In this document: one piece after another, positions 12,889-20,290 of the stretch
Layout of the letters: every line of letters begins with the position of its first letter
Numbering within the stretch: the stretch's first letter is position 1
Source of the DNA: CAZGWJ01 sp964529445
GTDB lineage: Bacteria > Oederibacteriota > Muellerivitia > Muellerivitales > Muellerivitaceae
DNA length: 22,365 nucleotides
Assembly (NCBI GenBank): GCA_964529445.1
Contig: CAZGWJ010000040.1
Location: forward strand, 1-22,365
Direction: 5' to 3'
Notes under the pieces: model-generated
Seen by the model: only the letters and a program-made list of their open reading frames with translations
Database searches by the model: none
Told to the model about the DNA's origin: nothing
Made by a program: the position numbers and the translations under genes

Positions 12889-15410
12889 GCCCCAAGAGAA
12901 AGGCGAAGAGGTCCCCGAAGGCGGTTTCCGCATCTACCGGGTGGTCGGCCGTCCTGCCCTTCGCGGTCTCACTGGCATTGGGATGGGCGGCCCAGCGGTA
13001 CCTCGTGGATTGGGACGAGCCCAAGGCGCTCGTGCCGGGGCTCGTGCTCCTCTTCCTGGCCGTGATCCTCTTCGCGGTCGCATCCCGCCGTTGGCCGGAC
13101 GTCCAGGTGGATCGCCCCCCCCTTTCACCCCGGTGGGAATGGTCCCTCTTCGGGACGGCTCTGCTGTTCGGCGCCTTCATGCGCTTTTTCCGCCTGGACA
13201 CGATGCCTTCCGGTCTTTTCGTGGACCAGGGGTTCCAGGGACTCGCCGCCCTCAGGATCCTCCACGAGGGATGGAGGCCTTTCTATGTGGAGGAAACGCT
13301 TCACGCGCCGGCCTTCGCCCTCTACCTGCAGGCCGCCTGGTTCGGCATCTTCGGGGCCACCACGGAGAGCTTGCGGGCGTTTTTCGCCACGATGTCCCTG
13401 CTGTCCCTGCCGCTCGTGTACTGGGCGTTCCGCCAGTTGTTCGGCCCGCGAACGGCGCTCCTGTCGCTCTTCATCCTCTCCGTCATGCGGTGGAACTTCA
13501 ATTTCAGCCGCAACGGGTTTCCCAGCATCCAGATCCTCTTCTACATGTTCGGCACCCTCTCGCTCCTGCTCTACGCCTACCGCTCGCGCAAGCGATGGGC
13601 CTGGGTGGCAGCCGCTGTGACGGGGGCGCTCGGGCTCTACACGTACCAGGCGTACAAGCTTTTCACGGTGCTGTTGGTCTGCTACGCGGCCTACGAGTTC
13701 TTCACAGACCGCAAGTATTTCAGGGCCCAGGCCAAACACTTGACGGTCTTCGCGGTCGTCTTCGCGGCCCTGACGCTCCCCCTCGTGGGCCATTTCCTCA
13801 CCCACAAGGATGCCCTGTACCGGGAGGGCGGCCTGAACATCGTCAACAAGGTCTCCAAGGAGGGGAGTCTCATGCCCCTGGTCCGCAACTGGACCGCCAC
13901 GGCCCTGATGTTCAACCGGCGCGGGGACAAACAGCCCCGACACAACCTCCAGGACCACCAGATGGTGGACACGCTCTCGGGCATCCTGATGTGGTTCGGG
14001 CTCGTCCTGGCCCTGCGCTTGATGAAGGGGAGGAAATATTTCTACGCCGTTGCGGGTTTCCTCGTGATGATGCTGCCCTGCCTCCTCTCGGTGGACCCGG
14101 CGCACGGCAACCGGATGGTGGGCATCACGCCGTTTTTGGCGCTCTTGATCGCCCTGCCCCTGGTCTTCCTGTGGGACCGTCTCGTCGCGGCCTGGAAGGC
14201 GACCGGCCACGTCGTCTTCCTGCCGGTTTTGGCCATCGCGCTCGTCGTCGTCACGGCCGAGAATTTCAACCTCTACTTCAACCGGCAGGCGAATCACTAC
14301 TACTGCTGGAAGGAGTACCACATCGAGGAGACGACCATCGGCGCCCGCATCGCCGACCTGGGCGGGACGACCGATTTCTACCTCACCCCGTATTTCCACG
14401 GCCACCACACCATCGAATTCCTGGGATACGACCACGAGAAGACCACGTACCCCTTCATCTATCCCGACCACCTGGCTCCCCTGCGCAGCGGGGAAGGACG
14501 CGCGGCGGCCTTCGCGTTCGAGCCGGAAAAGAAGCCCACCCTCGACCTGATGAGGCAGCTGCATCCCAACGCCCGCGTGGAGATCGTACCGGATCTCCGG
14601 GGCGACCCCCTGTTCTACTGGCTCTGGCTGTCCGCCGAGGATGTCGAGGCCTCCCGGGGGCTTTCCGTCGCCGGTTCGCCCGCGAAGAGGGCGCCCGGTT
14701 TCCCGACGGGCCTTCCGGCCGGCCCTTTCACGGCCACCTACACGGGTAGCGTGTACCTGCCGAACTCGGGACCCCACTCCTTCCGGTTCTCGACGAACGC
14801 GAACGTGTCCATGTCCGTCTCGGGGCGGCCGGTCGTCCCCGGGGAGACTCGTACCTTCACCCGCGGGTACCATCCCGTCTCGTTCCGCATCGCGGCGGGC
14901 GAGGGACCGGTCCGCCTGTCCATCTCAGCCACCAACATGAGGTCGGGCACCTTCGATGTGGGACCGGAACATTTCACGACCCTGGTTTGCGACCGGGGAA
15001 TGAGGGGCACCTACTGGAGGGACGCCGACTACAAGGGCGAGGCCCAGTTCGAGCGCAACGACCCCATCCTCAACTTCACGAACGGGAACGAACTGGTCAT
15101 CAAGGACCTTCCCCTGACGGTCGAATGGAAAGGCACGTTGGGGGTCTCACAGGCGGGGCAATACGAGTTCATCGCGAAGGGGAACGACTATTCGGAGCTG
15201 TATATCGACGGGAGGCGGCTCTTGGACTTTGCCCAGGAGGTCAAGCAGACGACGCGGGCCAAGGTCGACCTGTCGGCCGGTGCGCATGACCTCCGCATCC
15301 GCCTGAAGAAGCTGGAGGGGTACGGAGCCCTGTATGACCTGACCTGGATTCCGCCGGGCCGCAAGACGCCCGAGGCCATTCCCAACAGCGCGTTCGGGGT
15401 GTTGCCTTAA
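12885..15410 (+). CDS. GT-C membrane glycosyltransferase with two C-terminal PA14-like domains
   Basis: An 841-residue protein starting MSPKRKAKRS, overlapping the preceding stop by four bases. A basic cytosolic N-terminus precedes about 11-13 membrane segments (residues 20-465) with PMT/ArnT-like features. RLDTMPSGLFVDQG places Asp114 in the first periplasmic loop, where GT-C enzymes keep their catalytic acid; FSRNGFPS and GLYTYQAYK are typical GT39/GT83-like loop motifs. Such enzymes use polyprenyl-phosphate sugars as donors in the periplasm. A periplasmic part follows: a mixed region at about 470-600, then two PA14-like beta-sandwiches at about 605-700 and 703-835 (RGMRGTYW, GQYEFIAKGNDYSELYIDG). 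PA14 domains often bind glycans. The acceptor is unknown; lipid A, a surface glycan or exported Thr-rich protein are possibilities. Confidence 0.85.
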   Translation: MSPKRKAKRSPKAVSASTGWSAVLPFAVSLALGWAAQRYLVDWDEPKALVPGLVLLFLAVILFAVASRRWPDVQVDRPPLSPRWEWSLFGTALLFGAFMRFFRLDTMPSGLFVDQGFQGLAALRILHEGWRPFYVEETLHAPAFALYLQAAWFGIFGATTESLRAFFATMSLLSLPLVYWAFRQLFGPRTALLSLFILSVMRWNFNFSRNGFPSIQILFYMFGTLSLLLYAYRSRKRWAWVAAAVTGALGLYTYQAYKLFTVLLVCYAAYEFFTDRKYFRAQAKHLTVFAVVFAALTLPLVGHFLTHKDALYREGGLNIVNKVSKEGSLMPLVRNWTATALMFNRRGDKQPRHNLQDHQMVDTLSGILMWFGLVLALRLMKGRKYFYAVAGFLVMMLPCLLSVDPAHGNRMVGITPFLALLIALPLVFLWDRLVAAWKATGHVVFLPVLAIALVVVTAENFNLYFNRQANHYYCWKEYHIEETTIGARIADLGGTTDFYLTPYFHGHHTIEFLGYDHEKTTYPFIYPDHLAPLRSGEGRAAAFAFEPEKKPTLDLMRQLHPNARVEIVPDLRGDPLFYWLWLSAEDVEASRGLSVAGSPAKRAPGFPTGLPAGPFTATYTGSVYLPNSGPHSFRFSTNANVSMSVSGRPVVPGETRTFTRGYHPVSFRIAAGEGPVRLSISATNMRSGTFDVGPEHFTTLVCDRGMRGTYWRDADYKGEAQFERNDPILNFTNGNELVIKDLPLTVEWKGTLGVSQAGQYEFIAKGNDYSELYIDGRRLLDFAQEVKQTTRAKVDLSAGAHDLRIRLKKLEGYGALYDLTWIPPGRKTPEAIPNSAFGVLP

Positions 15411-15413
15411 GGG

Positions 15414-15468
15414 CGATGGATCTGCGCGGCCAGGCTTCAGGTCCCGACTTGTGGCCGGGACCTGGGAC
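15414..15468. repeat. 55-base repeat at left edge of assembly gap
   Basis: This 55-base sequence is identical to 15569-15623 on the other side of the N run. It contains a perfect hairpin, CAGGTCCCG / CGGGACCTG with a 9-base loop (15438-15464). It starts 4 bases after the GT-C stop codon. The exact 55-base identity suggests a de Bruijn k-mer overlap left by the scaffolder, or a dispersed hairpin element that broke the assembly. Confidence 0.9.
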
Positions 15469-15568
15469 NNNNNNNNNNNNNNNNNNNNNNNNNNNNNNNN
15501 NNNNNNNNNNNNNNNNNNNNNNNNNNNNNNNNNNNNNNNNNNNNNNNNNNNNNNNNNNNNNNNNNNNN
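15469..15568. other. Assembly gap of 100 N
   Basis: Exactly 100 N bases, the usual placeholder for an unknown gap. No gene reads through it: the GT-C gene stops at 15410 and the outer-membrane protein gene ends at 15635. Confidence 0.99.
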
Positions 15569-15623
15569 CGATGGATCTGCGCGGCCAGGCTTCAGGTCCC
15601 GACTTGTGGCCGGGACCTGGGAC
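15569..15623. repeat. 55-base repeat at right edge of assembly gap
   Basis: Identical to 15414-15468, with its hairpin at 15593-15619. On this side a competing hairpin, CCTGGG / CCCAGG around ACA (15616-15630), overlaps it. It lies just downstream of the stop of the minus-strand outer-membrane protein gene, so it may act as a convergent terminator, although no long T run is present. Confidence 0.9.
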
Positions 15624-15634
15624 ACCCAGGCGCC

Positions 15635-16786
15635 TTAGAAGATATAGGTGGCGCTCAGGGCTCCGCCCACGGACTGGGAATTCAGCACGGCCGGGAACTT
15701 GCGGGTCAGAAGGGCCGCATTCACGTCCAACTTCCTGGTGAACCAACCGCCGCCCAGGGTCACATCCGTCTTGTCGGTCGCCGGATCCTTCAGGAGACCG
15801 AGGCGCACGCTCGCCTTCTGCCTCGGGTAGGACCGCTCCAGGGCGAACCGCCACCTCGTCTTGCGCTCGGTATGCCTCGACTCGGCGATGAGCTGGATGT
15901 CCTTGCCTTCGGGCATGAGCACCAGCCCGACGCGGACGGCGCGGGGGAGCGCGATCGTCCATTCCTCTTCCAGGACCGATGCCACCTCCGGACTGCCTGT
16001 CGAAGGGTCGTGCCGGAGGGTCTCGATGACCCCGTCCCAGGTCACCTTCGAGTTCACGTTCTCCCAGACGCATCCCGCCTGGAAACTCGACGAGAGTTTG
16101 GCCATGATGCCCGCGTCATAGCTGATCCCCTTGCCCCGGTCCGCGCGGAAATGGCTCGAGACCAGGCCGTCCGAGGTTCCCGCGACGAAGGATCCGCGCG
16201 TGAGCGTTTCCTCGTTCAGGGTGCCGAGGGTGTACTTGATGGATCCGCCTACGGCAAAGAAGGGGATGGAACCGCCGAGGGGGACGCTTTTTCCGGCACC
16301 CAAGAGGACATGGCGGGCCTTGACGCGCCGCTCGGACCGATCGGGCATGAAGGAATCCCCGGCGGAGAGGGTTCCGGTCCGGCGGGCTTCGATGAGATCG
16401 AGGGCCGATTGATTCGCCTCCAAATGGCAGGCGTCCTCCTGGAGCACGCCCAGCGCATAGCCGCGGTGCTGGACCGCGAAAAGTCCCTGGTAAAGGGTGA
16501 CCCGCCGGACGGGGTCTGTCCCCGCCAAGGCGGCCTTGTGTCCCGTGTAGTCCAGGACGGGCATGCCGATGTTCGTGGAATCCGAAGCCGAGAAACCGGC
16601 CGAGGGCGCGGCATTGCGGATGTGTTGCCCGCGGACAGCCAGGGCGGCGGGATTCCAATGGACGGCGAAGGCGTCCACGACGGTCGCGGTGCCGCAACCG
16701 GCCAGCCCGAACGACTTGGCGTCCTGGGCGCTGAGGGAAGGGGCGCAGGCCAGGATCAGCAGGAGCGGGAAGAGCGTTCTTTTCAT
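15635..16786 (-). CDS. Outer-membrane beta-barrel protein, PorV/FadL-like
   Basis: A 383-residue protein with signal peptide MKRTLFPLLLILACAPSLSA. The mature N-terminus has GLAGCGTATVVDAFAVHWNPAAL, shown here in two parts: GLAGCGTA and HWNPAALA. This is the glycine-rich hatch and NPA motif of the PorV/UPF0164/FadL-like barrel group. The rest alternates polar and hydrophobic residues in strand-length runs (ALGVLQ, VLLGAGKSVPLG, AVGGSIKYTLG, VTLGGGWFTRKLDVNAALL). It ends GALSATYIF, an aromatic-terminated BAM recognition signal. Barrels of this type act as outer-membrane transporters or secretion accessory pores; the function here is not known. The ATG at 16786 has AAGGA about 10 bases upstream. 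It is transcribed convergently with the GT-C gene. Confidence 0.8.
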   Translation of the reverse strand: MKRTLFPLLLILACAPSLSAQDAKSFGLAGCGTATVVDAFAVHWNPAALAVRGQHIRNAAPSAGFSASDSTNIGMPVLDYTGHKAALAGTDPVRRVTLYQGLFAVQHRGYALGVLQEDACHLEANQSALDLIEARRTGTLSAGDSFMPDRSERRVKARHVLLGAGKSVPLGGSIPFFAVGGSIKYTLGTLNEETLTRGSFVAGTSDGLVSSHFRADRGKGISYDAGIMAKLSSSFQAGCVWENVNSKVTWDGVIETLRHDPSTGSPEVASVLEEEWTIALPRAVRVGLVLMPEGKDIQLIAESRHTERKTRWRFALERSYPRQKASVRLGLLKDPATDKTDVTLGGGWFTRKLDVNAALLTRKFPAVLNSQSVGGALSATYIF

Positions 16787-16819
16787 CGGTCGTTCATCCT
16801 TCGTTCGAGTTTGCCCGCC

Positions 16820-16847
16820 ATTCTACGCAAAGAACGACGTGTGTTAA
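16820..16847 (-). promoter_or_regulatory. Promoter for the outer-membrane barrel gene
   Basis: On the minus strand TTAACA (16842-16847), a 16-base spacer and TAGAAT (16820-16825). Transcription would start near 16813, leaving a leader of about 27 bases that contains the ribosome site. Confidence 0.55.
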
Positions 16848-16935
16848 AGGTCTCGATGCGAGGCCGTGGATCGATCCGTCATCGAACCGTTGTGTCTTCG
16901 GGATGGGAGTTGTTTCCTGGGGCGGGTCCGCGCCG

Positions 16936-17859
16936 TCAGAGCCGGAATTTCTCCTTCAGGATCCTGCCCGCCTTGTCCGTCGTGATCTCCCATCGGAAGA
17001 ACTTCCGGCGGTAGGGAAAGTCGAAACGCAGGTCCCGGATGACGTAGCGCCGCTCGCCTCCCGAGTCCGTCCTCTCGACGATGAAATGCCTCGCGAAGCG
17101 CCGGAACACCTTCGCCATCCGGCTCTTCTCCAGTTCGGGCGGGAAGGGGTGCGGCTCGTAGGCGTGGTGATGCTTGCGGCGGTTGGTCAGGACGTTCACG
17201 ACAAAGGTCTCATAACGGTCGCGCCGTTTCACCACGCAGAGCCACACCAGGGGGATGCCGGGCACGGGGAAGGTGTCCGAATCCTCGATGCCGCCCCTGG
17301 CGTGGATCCTGAGAAGCGCCTCGGCCTTCGCCTTCGAGGCGCCATAGAAGGCGAAAAAGGCCACCCAGAGGATGAGGATGCCGAGCGCGAGGCCGTGGGC
17401 GTATTCCGGGTGCAGGTAGGAGAGGATGAGGGCGGTCGAGGAGAAGAGGAGGAGGACGGGTTCGAAGACGGGCATGGAATCCGTGGTGACGGGGCGCCCG
17501 TGGAAGGGGAGGAACACCTTCGTGCCGTAGGGGGTCACCACGTCGAACAGGATGTGCACCAGCATGGCGACGAGCGAGAGCGCGAAGAGGGTCCCGAAGC
17601 CGGCCTGCCTCGCCGCGGGCCAGAGGCCGACGAGGATTCCCGAGAGCGCCGCCGCTTCCACGGGCAGGACCATCAGCCCGTGCGTGATGCCGCGGTGGTG
17701 CTTCAGGTAGGCGGTGCTCCCGAAAGCGCGACTCACGACGTCGACGTCGGGAAGAAGCGACGAGGCGACGAGCGTGACGGCCGCCACCGGCCCCAGTTCG
17801 CGCGCGAAGTCCAGGCGGGAAAGGGTGAGGCCGATCAGGGTGTGGGACACCGTGTCCAT
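16936..17859 (-). CDS. YdjM/DUF457-family membrane-bound metal-dependent hydrolase-like protein
   Basis: A 307-residue integral membrane protein starting MDTVSHTLIG, the family signature. Further motifs with likely metal ligands are SSLLPDVDVV, KHHRGITHG and HILFDVVTPYGT, all within the first 140 residues. About five hydrophobic segments are present (PVAAVTLVASSLL, GLMVLPVEAAALSGILVGL, LFALSLVAMLVHILFD, VFEPVLLLFSSTALILSYL, LALGILILWVAFFAFYG). A basic soluble C-terminal region of about 100 residues follows (NRRKHHHAYEPHPFP). The family is annotated as LexA-regulated, membrane-bound, metal-dependent hydrolase, but its substrate is unproven. The ATG at 17859 is favoured over an upstream open stretch that has no family similarity; GGAGG lies rather far upstream (about 15 bases). 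Confidence 0.82.
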   Translation of the reverse strand: MDTVSHTLIGLTLSRLDFARELGPVAAVTLVASSLLPDVDVVSRAFGSTAYLKHHRGITHGLMVLPVEAAALSGILVGLWPAARQAGFGTLFALSLVAMLVHILFDVVTPYGTKVFLPFHGRPVTTDSMPVFEPVLLLFSSTALILSYLHPEYAHGLALGILILWVAFFAFYGASKAKAEALLRIHARGGIEDSDTFPVPGIPLVWLCVVKRRDRYETFVVNVLTNRRKHHHAYEPHPFPPELEKSRMAKVFRRFARHFIVERTDSGGERRYVIRDLRFDFPYRRKFFRWEITTDKAGRILKEKFRL

Positions 17860-17991
17860 GGGGACATGATAATGCCTCCGGCGTGAAAAGGTCGATGTCG
17901 ATGCGGGACTTTTCCCCGCGAGGGCGTCCGGTGAGCCGGGTGGACGGGAGATCCACACCGGGGATCGTGGACGACGGGACCGCGGGGATGT

Positions 17992-18020
17992 TTGGAGGAG
18001 TCCCGCGGTCCTGCTACAAT
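17992..18020 (+). promoter_or_regulatory. Promoter producing an apparently leaderless transcript
   Basis: TTGGAG (17992-17997), exactly 17 bases, then TACAAT (18015-18020). The expected transcription start (18026-18028) coincides with the ATG at 18027, so the mRNA would have no leader. Confidence 0.55.
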
Positions 18021-18026
18021 GATCCC

Positions 18027-18953
18027 ATGGCTCGAAAGACCCGTTCCCCGAAGAAAACTCCGGCCGCGCATCCGTGGCAACGCTTCGCGATACCCGGGGT
18101 CCTGCTGGCATCCCTGTCGCTTTGGACCTGGGCCTTCCTCTTCCGAGGGGCCATACCCGGGATGGAAGGCCTCCTGGGCTGGGGGCGCGGTGCCGTCCTG
18201 CTCGCGGCCGCGTTCGGCGTCTGCCGGCTTGCTTCCCTGAAGCGCGTTTCCGACCTCCTGTTCCCCCTGGCCTGGTTGTCCGTTTCCGGCGTCCTTCATG
18301 ACCTGTCCTCGGCGGACGCTTCGCGCGGATGGGCGTGGGTTCTGCTGGGCTTCGCGACGCTGGCCGCCTCCCTCGTCCTCAAGGACGCGGGCCGCCTGAC
18401 CCTGGCCGTGATGCTGCCTCTCGCCGCCTTGTCGTTCCTCATGAGGTCGTCGCTTTTCATGTTCCTGGCTTTCCTCTGGTCGGGCCGGTCGGGAAGAACC
18501 CGGCCGCGAAAGCCCGCGTCGGGGCTTCTCGTCCACGCGATGTGGGCCATCCCGTTCGTTCTTTTCCTGTACCTGGGAGTCTGGAGGAATGCCGGTTTCC
18601 TCGCCGGGGGATGGTTGGACGCCTTCGACTTCGCGGTCGGGAAACACAACCTCTCCTTCATCCTCCTCGCCCTGCTGGGGATGGCCGGCTCCTGGAAAGC
18701 GCCCTTCGCCCGGCGGGGGATCCTCCAGTTCTTCCTGGCCTGGTTGGGTTGGTCGATCTGGTCGCCCCAGGACTCGGCGGGTGCCTTGAACGCCGCGTTG
18801 AGTGTCACGTTCATACTGCTTTCCGGTTTCGGGCTGAAAACCTTGCGGGACGAGTTGATGGACGATTCATGGCATGGACGGCTCGTATGGGCGGGTCTTG
18901 GCCTTCTTCTTTTTGCGGCGTTGTTCCCGAGTTTTGCGACCGGCACCCTGTGA
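18027..18953 (+). CDS. Polytopic membrane protein of unknown function
   Basis: A 308-residue protein with a basic N-terminus (MARKTRSPKKTP) and about nine or ten hydrophobic segments, including IPGVLLASLSLWTWAFLF, GAVLLAAAFGVC, GWAWVLLGFATLAASLVL, LTLAVMLPLAALSFLM, LLVHAMWAIPFVLFLYLGVW and LVWAGLGLLLFAALFP. I do not recognise a family; there are no conserved charged motifs within the helices and no soluble domain. The start at 18027 is favoured because a -10 box ends 7 bases before it; no ribosome site is present. A longer in-frame extension to 17883 would run through the promoter and lacks hydrophobic character. It is divergent from the YdjM-like gene and could share a control region with it. 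Confidence 0.75.
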   Translation: MARKTRSPKKTPAAHPWQRFAIPGVLLASLSLWTWAFLFRGAIPGMEGLLGWGRGAVLLAAAFGVCRLASLKRVSDLLFPLAWLSVSGVLHDLSSADASRGWAWVLLGFATLAASLVLKDAGRLTLAVMLPLAALSFLMRSSLFMFLAFLWSGRSGRTRPRKPASGLLVHAMWAIPFVLFLYLGVWRNAGFLAGGWLDAFDFAVGKHNLSFILLALLGMAGSWKAPFARRGILQFFLAWLGWSIWSPQDSAGALNAALSVTFILLSGFGLKTLRDELMDDSWHGRLVWAGLGLLLFAALFPSFATGTL

Positions 18954-18987
18954 CGGGGGGCGGGTCCGGGGAACTCCGGTGCACGGG

Positions 18988-19016
18988 ATGACTTTTCCGG
19001 AACTGTGCTATACAAT
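18988..19016 (+). promoter_or_regulatory. Promoter for the DUF1573 gene
   Basis: ATGACT (18988-18993), a 17-base spacer and TACAAT (19011-19016). A start near 19023 leaves a leader of about 48 bases containing a strong ribosome site (GGAGGAAA). Confidence 0.5.
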
Positions 19017-19070
19017 GAACCGTCCCAATATGGGGTTCGGATATTCCCTCGCACCCTTCGGAGGAAATGA

Positions 19071-20135
19071 ATGAGACGCTGGATCGGTTTCTTCGCGCTA
19101 TGGGCCGTTCTGCCCGCATTCGCGGTTGCTTCAGCACCGCCGCCTGCGGCCACGTTCACGACTGGCGTCAAGGCGCCCCGGATCAAGTTCAATCACGTCA
19201 AGTGGGACTTCGGCAAGGTCGAGGAAGGGCCCGAGGTCAAGCATCTCTACCGGTTCACGAACACGGGCAACAGCGATTTGAAGATCGAGCGGGTCCAGGC
19301 CTCCTGCGGATGCACGGGCGCCGAAGCGGAAGGGCGCAACGTGGTTCCCCCGGGCGAGCGGGGGGCCATCCGGGTCGCCTACCACACGAACGGCCGGCCG
19401 GGACACACCATCAAGACCGTCACGGTGGTGACCAACGACCCCGACAACCAGCAGGTCGTCCTGACCTTCGAGGCGGACGTGGTGCGCGAGATCGACATCA
19501 ATCCCGGCCAGGTGTATTTCTTCAACGTGAAGCGCGGAGAGAGCAAATCCATGGCCGTGACCATCCTCGCCAAGGCGGGCAAGCCGTTCCAGGTCCTGGA
19601 GGCCAAGAGCGCCAACGGGGCCGTATCGATTTCGATGATCCCCCATGTCGAGAAGCCCGTTCCTCCCGCCGTCGGCGCGTCCCGCCGGGGTGCCATCCTG
19701 GAGGTGACCCTGCCGAACAACCGCGAGATCGGGAGCATCTTCGACGAGATCATCTGCAAGACGGATTCGGCGAAGAAACCGGAGATCAAGATCCCCGTGA
19801 ACGGGGAGGTGATCGGTCGGGTCCAGGTTTTCCCCAAGAACGCGTATCTGAACGGGAAGGGTGGCGATACCACCACCCTCACCGTCGTCGCGGATCCGCC
19901 GGAAGGTTTTTCTGTGCGTCGCGTGAAGATGGCGAAGGGAACGGTGAAGCCCTGGGTTAAGAAGAAGCGCACCCCCGACGGGAAAACGCAATGGCAGATC
20001 GATCTGTCCATCCCGAAGTCCCTGCCGGATGGCCCGATCGAGGATGAACTCTCCATCTATACCAGCGATTCCGAGCAGCCGGAGATCAAGGTGCCGGTCC
20101 GCGGGAACAAGGTCGCGCCTCCTCCCAAGCAGTGA
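19071..20135 (+). CDS. Exported DUF1573-family protein
   Basis: A 354-residue protein with signal peptide MRRWIGFFALWAVLPAFAVA. Residues about 38-140 are a clear DUF1573 Ig-like domain: WDFGKVEEGPEVKHLYRFTN, then ASCGCTGAE, then VPPGERGAI and VTVVTNDPDNQ. Two more beta-sandwich repeats follow (about 140-240 and 240-350), the second and third ending in IPVNGEV and VPVRGNK. The family is common in secreted proteins of Bacteroidetes, Planctomycetes and other phyla, with no established activity; a structural or binding role in the periplasm or at the surface is likely. GGAGGAAA sits just upstream of the ATG. It forms a single-gene unit between its own promoter and a terminator. Confidence 0.88.
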   Translation: MRRWIGFFALWAVLPAFAVASAPPPAATFTTGVKAPRIKFNHVKWDFGKVEEGPEVKHLYRFTNTGNSDLKIERVQASCGCTGAEAEGRNVVPPGERGAIRVAYHTNGRPGHTIKTVTVVTNDPDNQQVVLTFEADVVREIDINPGQVYFFNVKRGESKSMAVTILAKAGKPFQVLEAKSANGAVSISMIPHVEKPVPPAVGASRRGAILEVTLPNNREIGSIFDEIICKTDSAKKPEIKIPVNGEVIGRVQVFPKNAYLNGKGGDTTTLTVVADPPEGFSVRRVKMAKGTVKPWVKKKRTPDGKTQWQIDLSIPKSLPDGPIEDELSIYTSDSEQPEIKVPVRGNKVAPPPKQ

Positions 20136-20218
20136 CCGGAAGGCCCTGGATCGCGGAGGGAGCGAAAAAAAGCCTCCCGCCCCTTCCCAAACGCCGGATT
20201 TTCATATAAATACATTTC

Positions 20219-20253
20219 GGGGGACGCGGTCCGTGCCGCGCCCCTCTTTTTTT
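20219..20253 (+). terminator. Intrinsic terminator after the DUF1573 gene
   Basis: GGGG (20220-20223) and CGCGG (20225-20229) pair with CCGCG (20236-20240) and CCCC (20241-20244), with one bulged A and a 6-base loop; seven T residues follow (20247-20253). It lies 38 bases before the citrate synthase start. The AT-rich stretch before it (TATAAATA, 20205-20212) could be a -10 region, in which case this hairpin would sit in the citrate synthase leader. Confidence 0.8.
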
Positions 20254-20290
20254 CAGAAGCCGCCTGCACCGGGCGGGAAGGGGATGACCC

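Noticed and set aside
12941..14873. Long open frames on both strands across the GT-C gene (602 and 582 residues)
   Set aside because: GC-rich codon shadows rich in Arg, Pro and Gly with no membrane pattern or motif.
15411..15634. Gene interrupted by the N gap
   Set aside because: Both flanking genes end before the gap with intact C-termini, and the flanks are the same 55 bases with no coding character.
17860..18111. N-terminal extension of the YdjM-like protein
   Set aside because: The extension has no family similarity and overlaps the divergent gene's promoter and start; MDTVSHTLIG is the family start.
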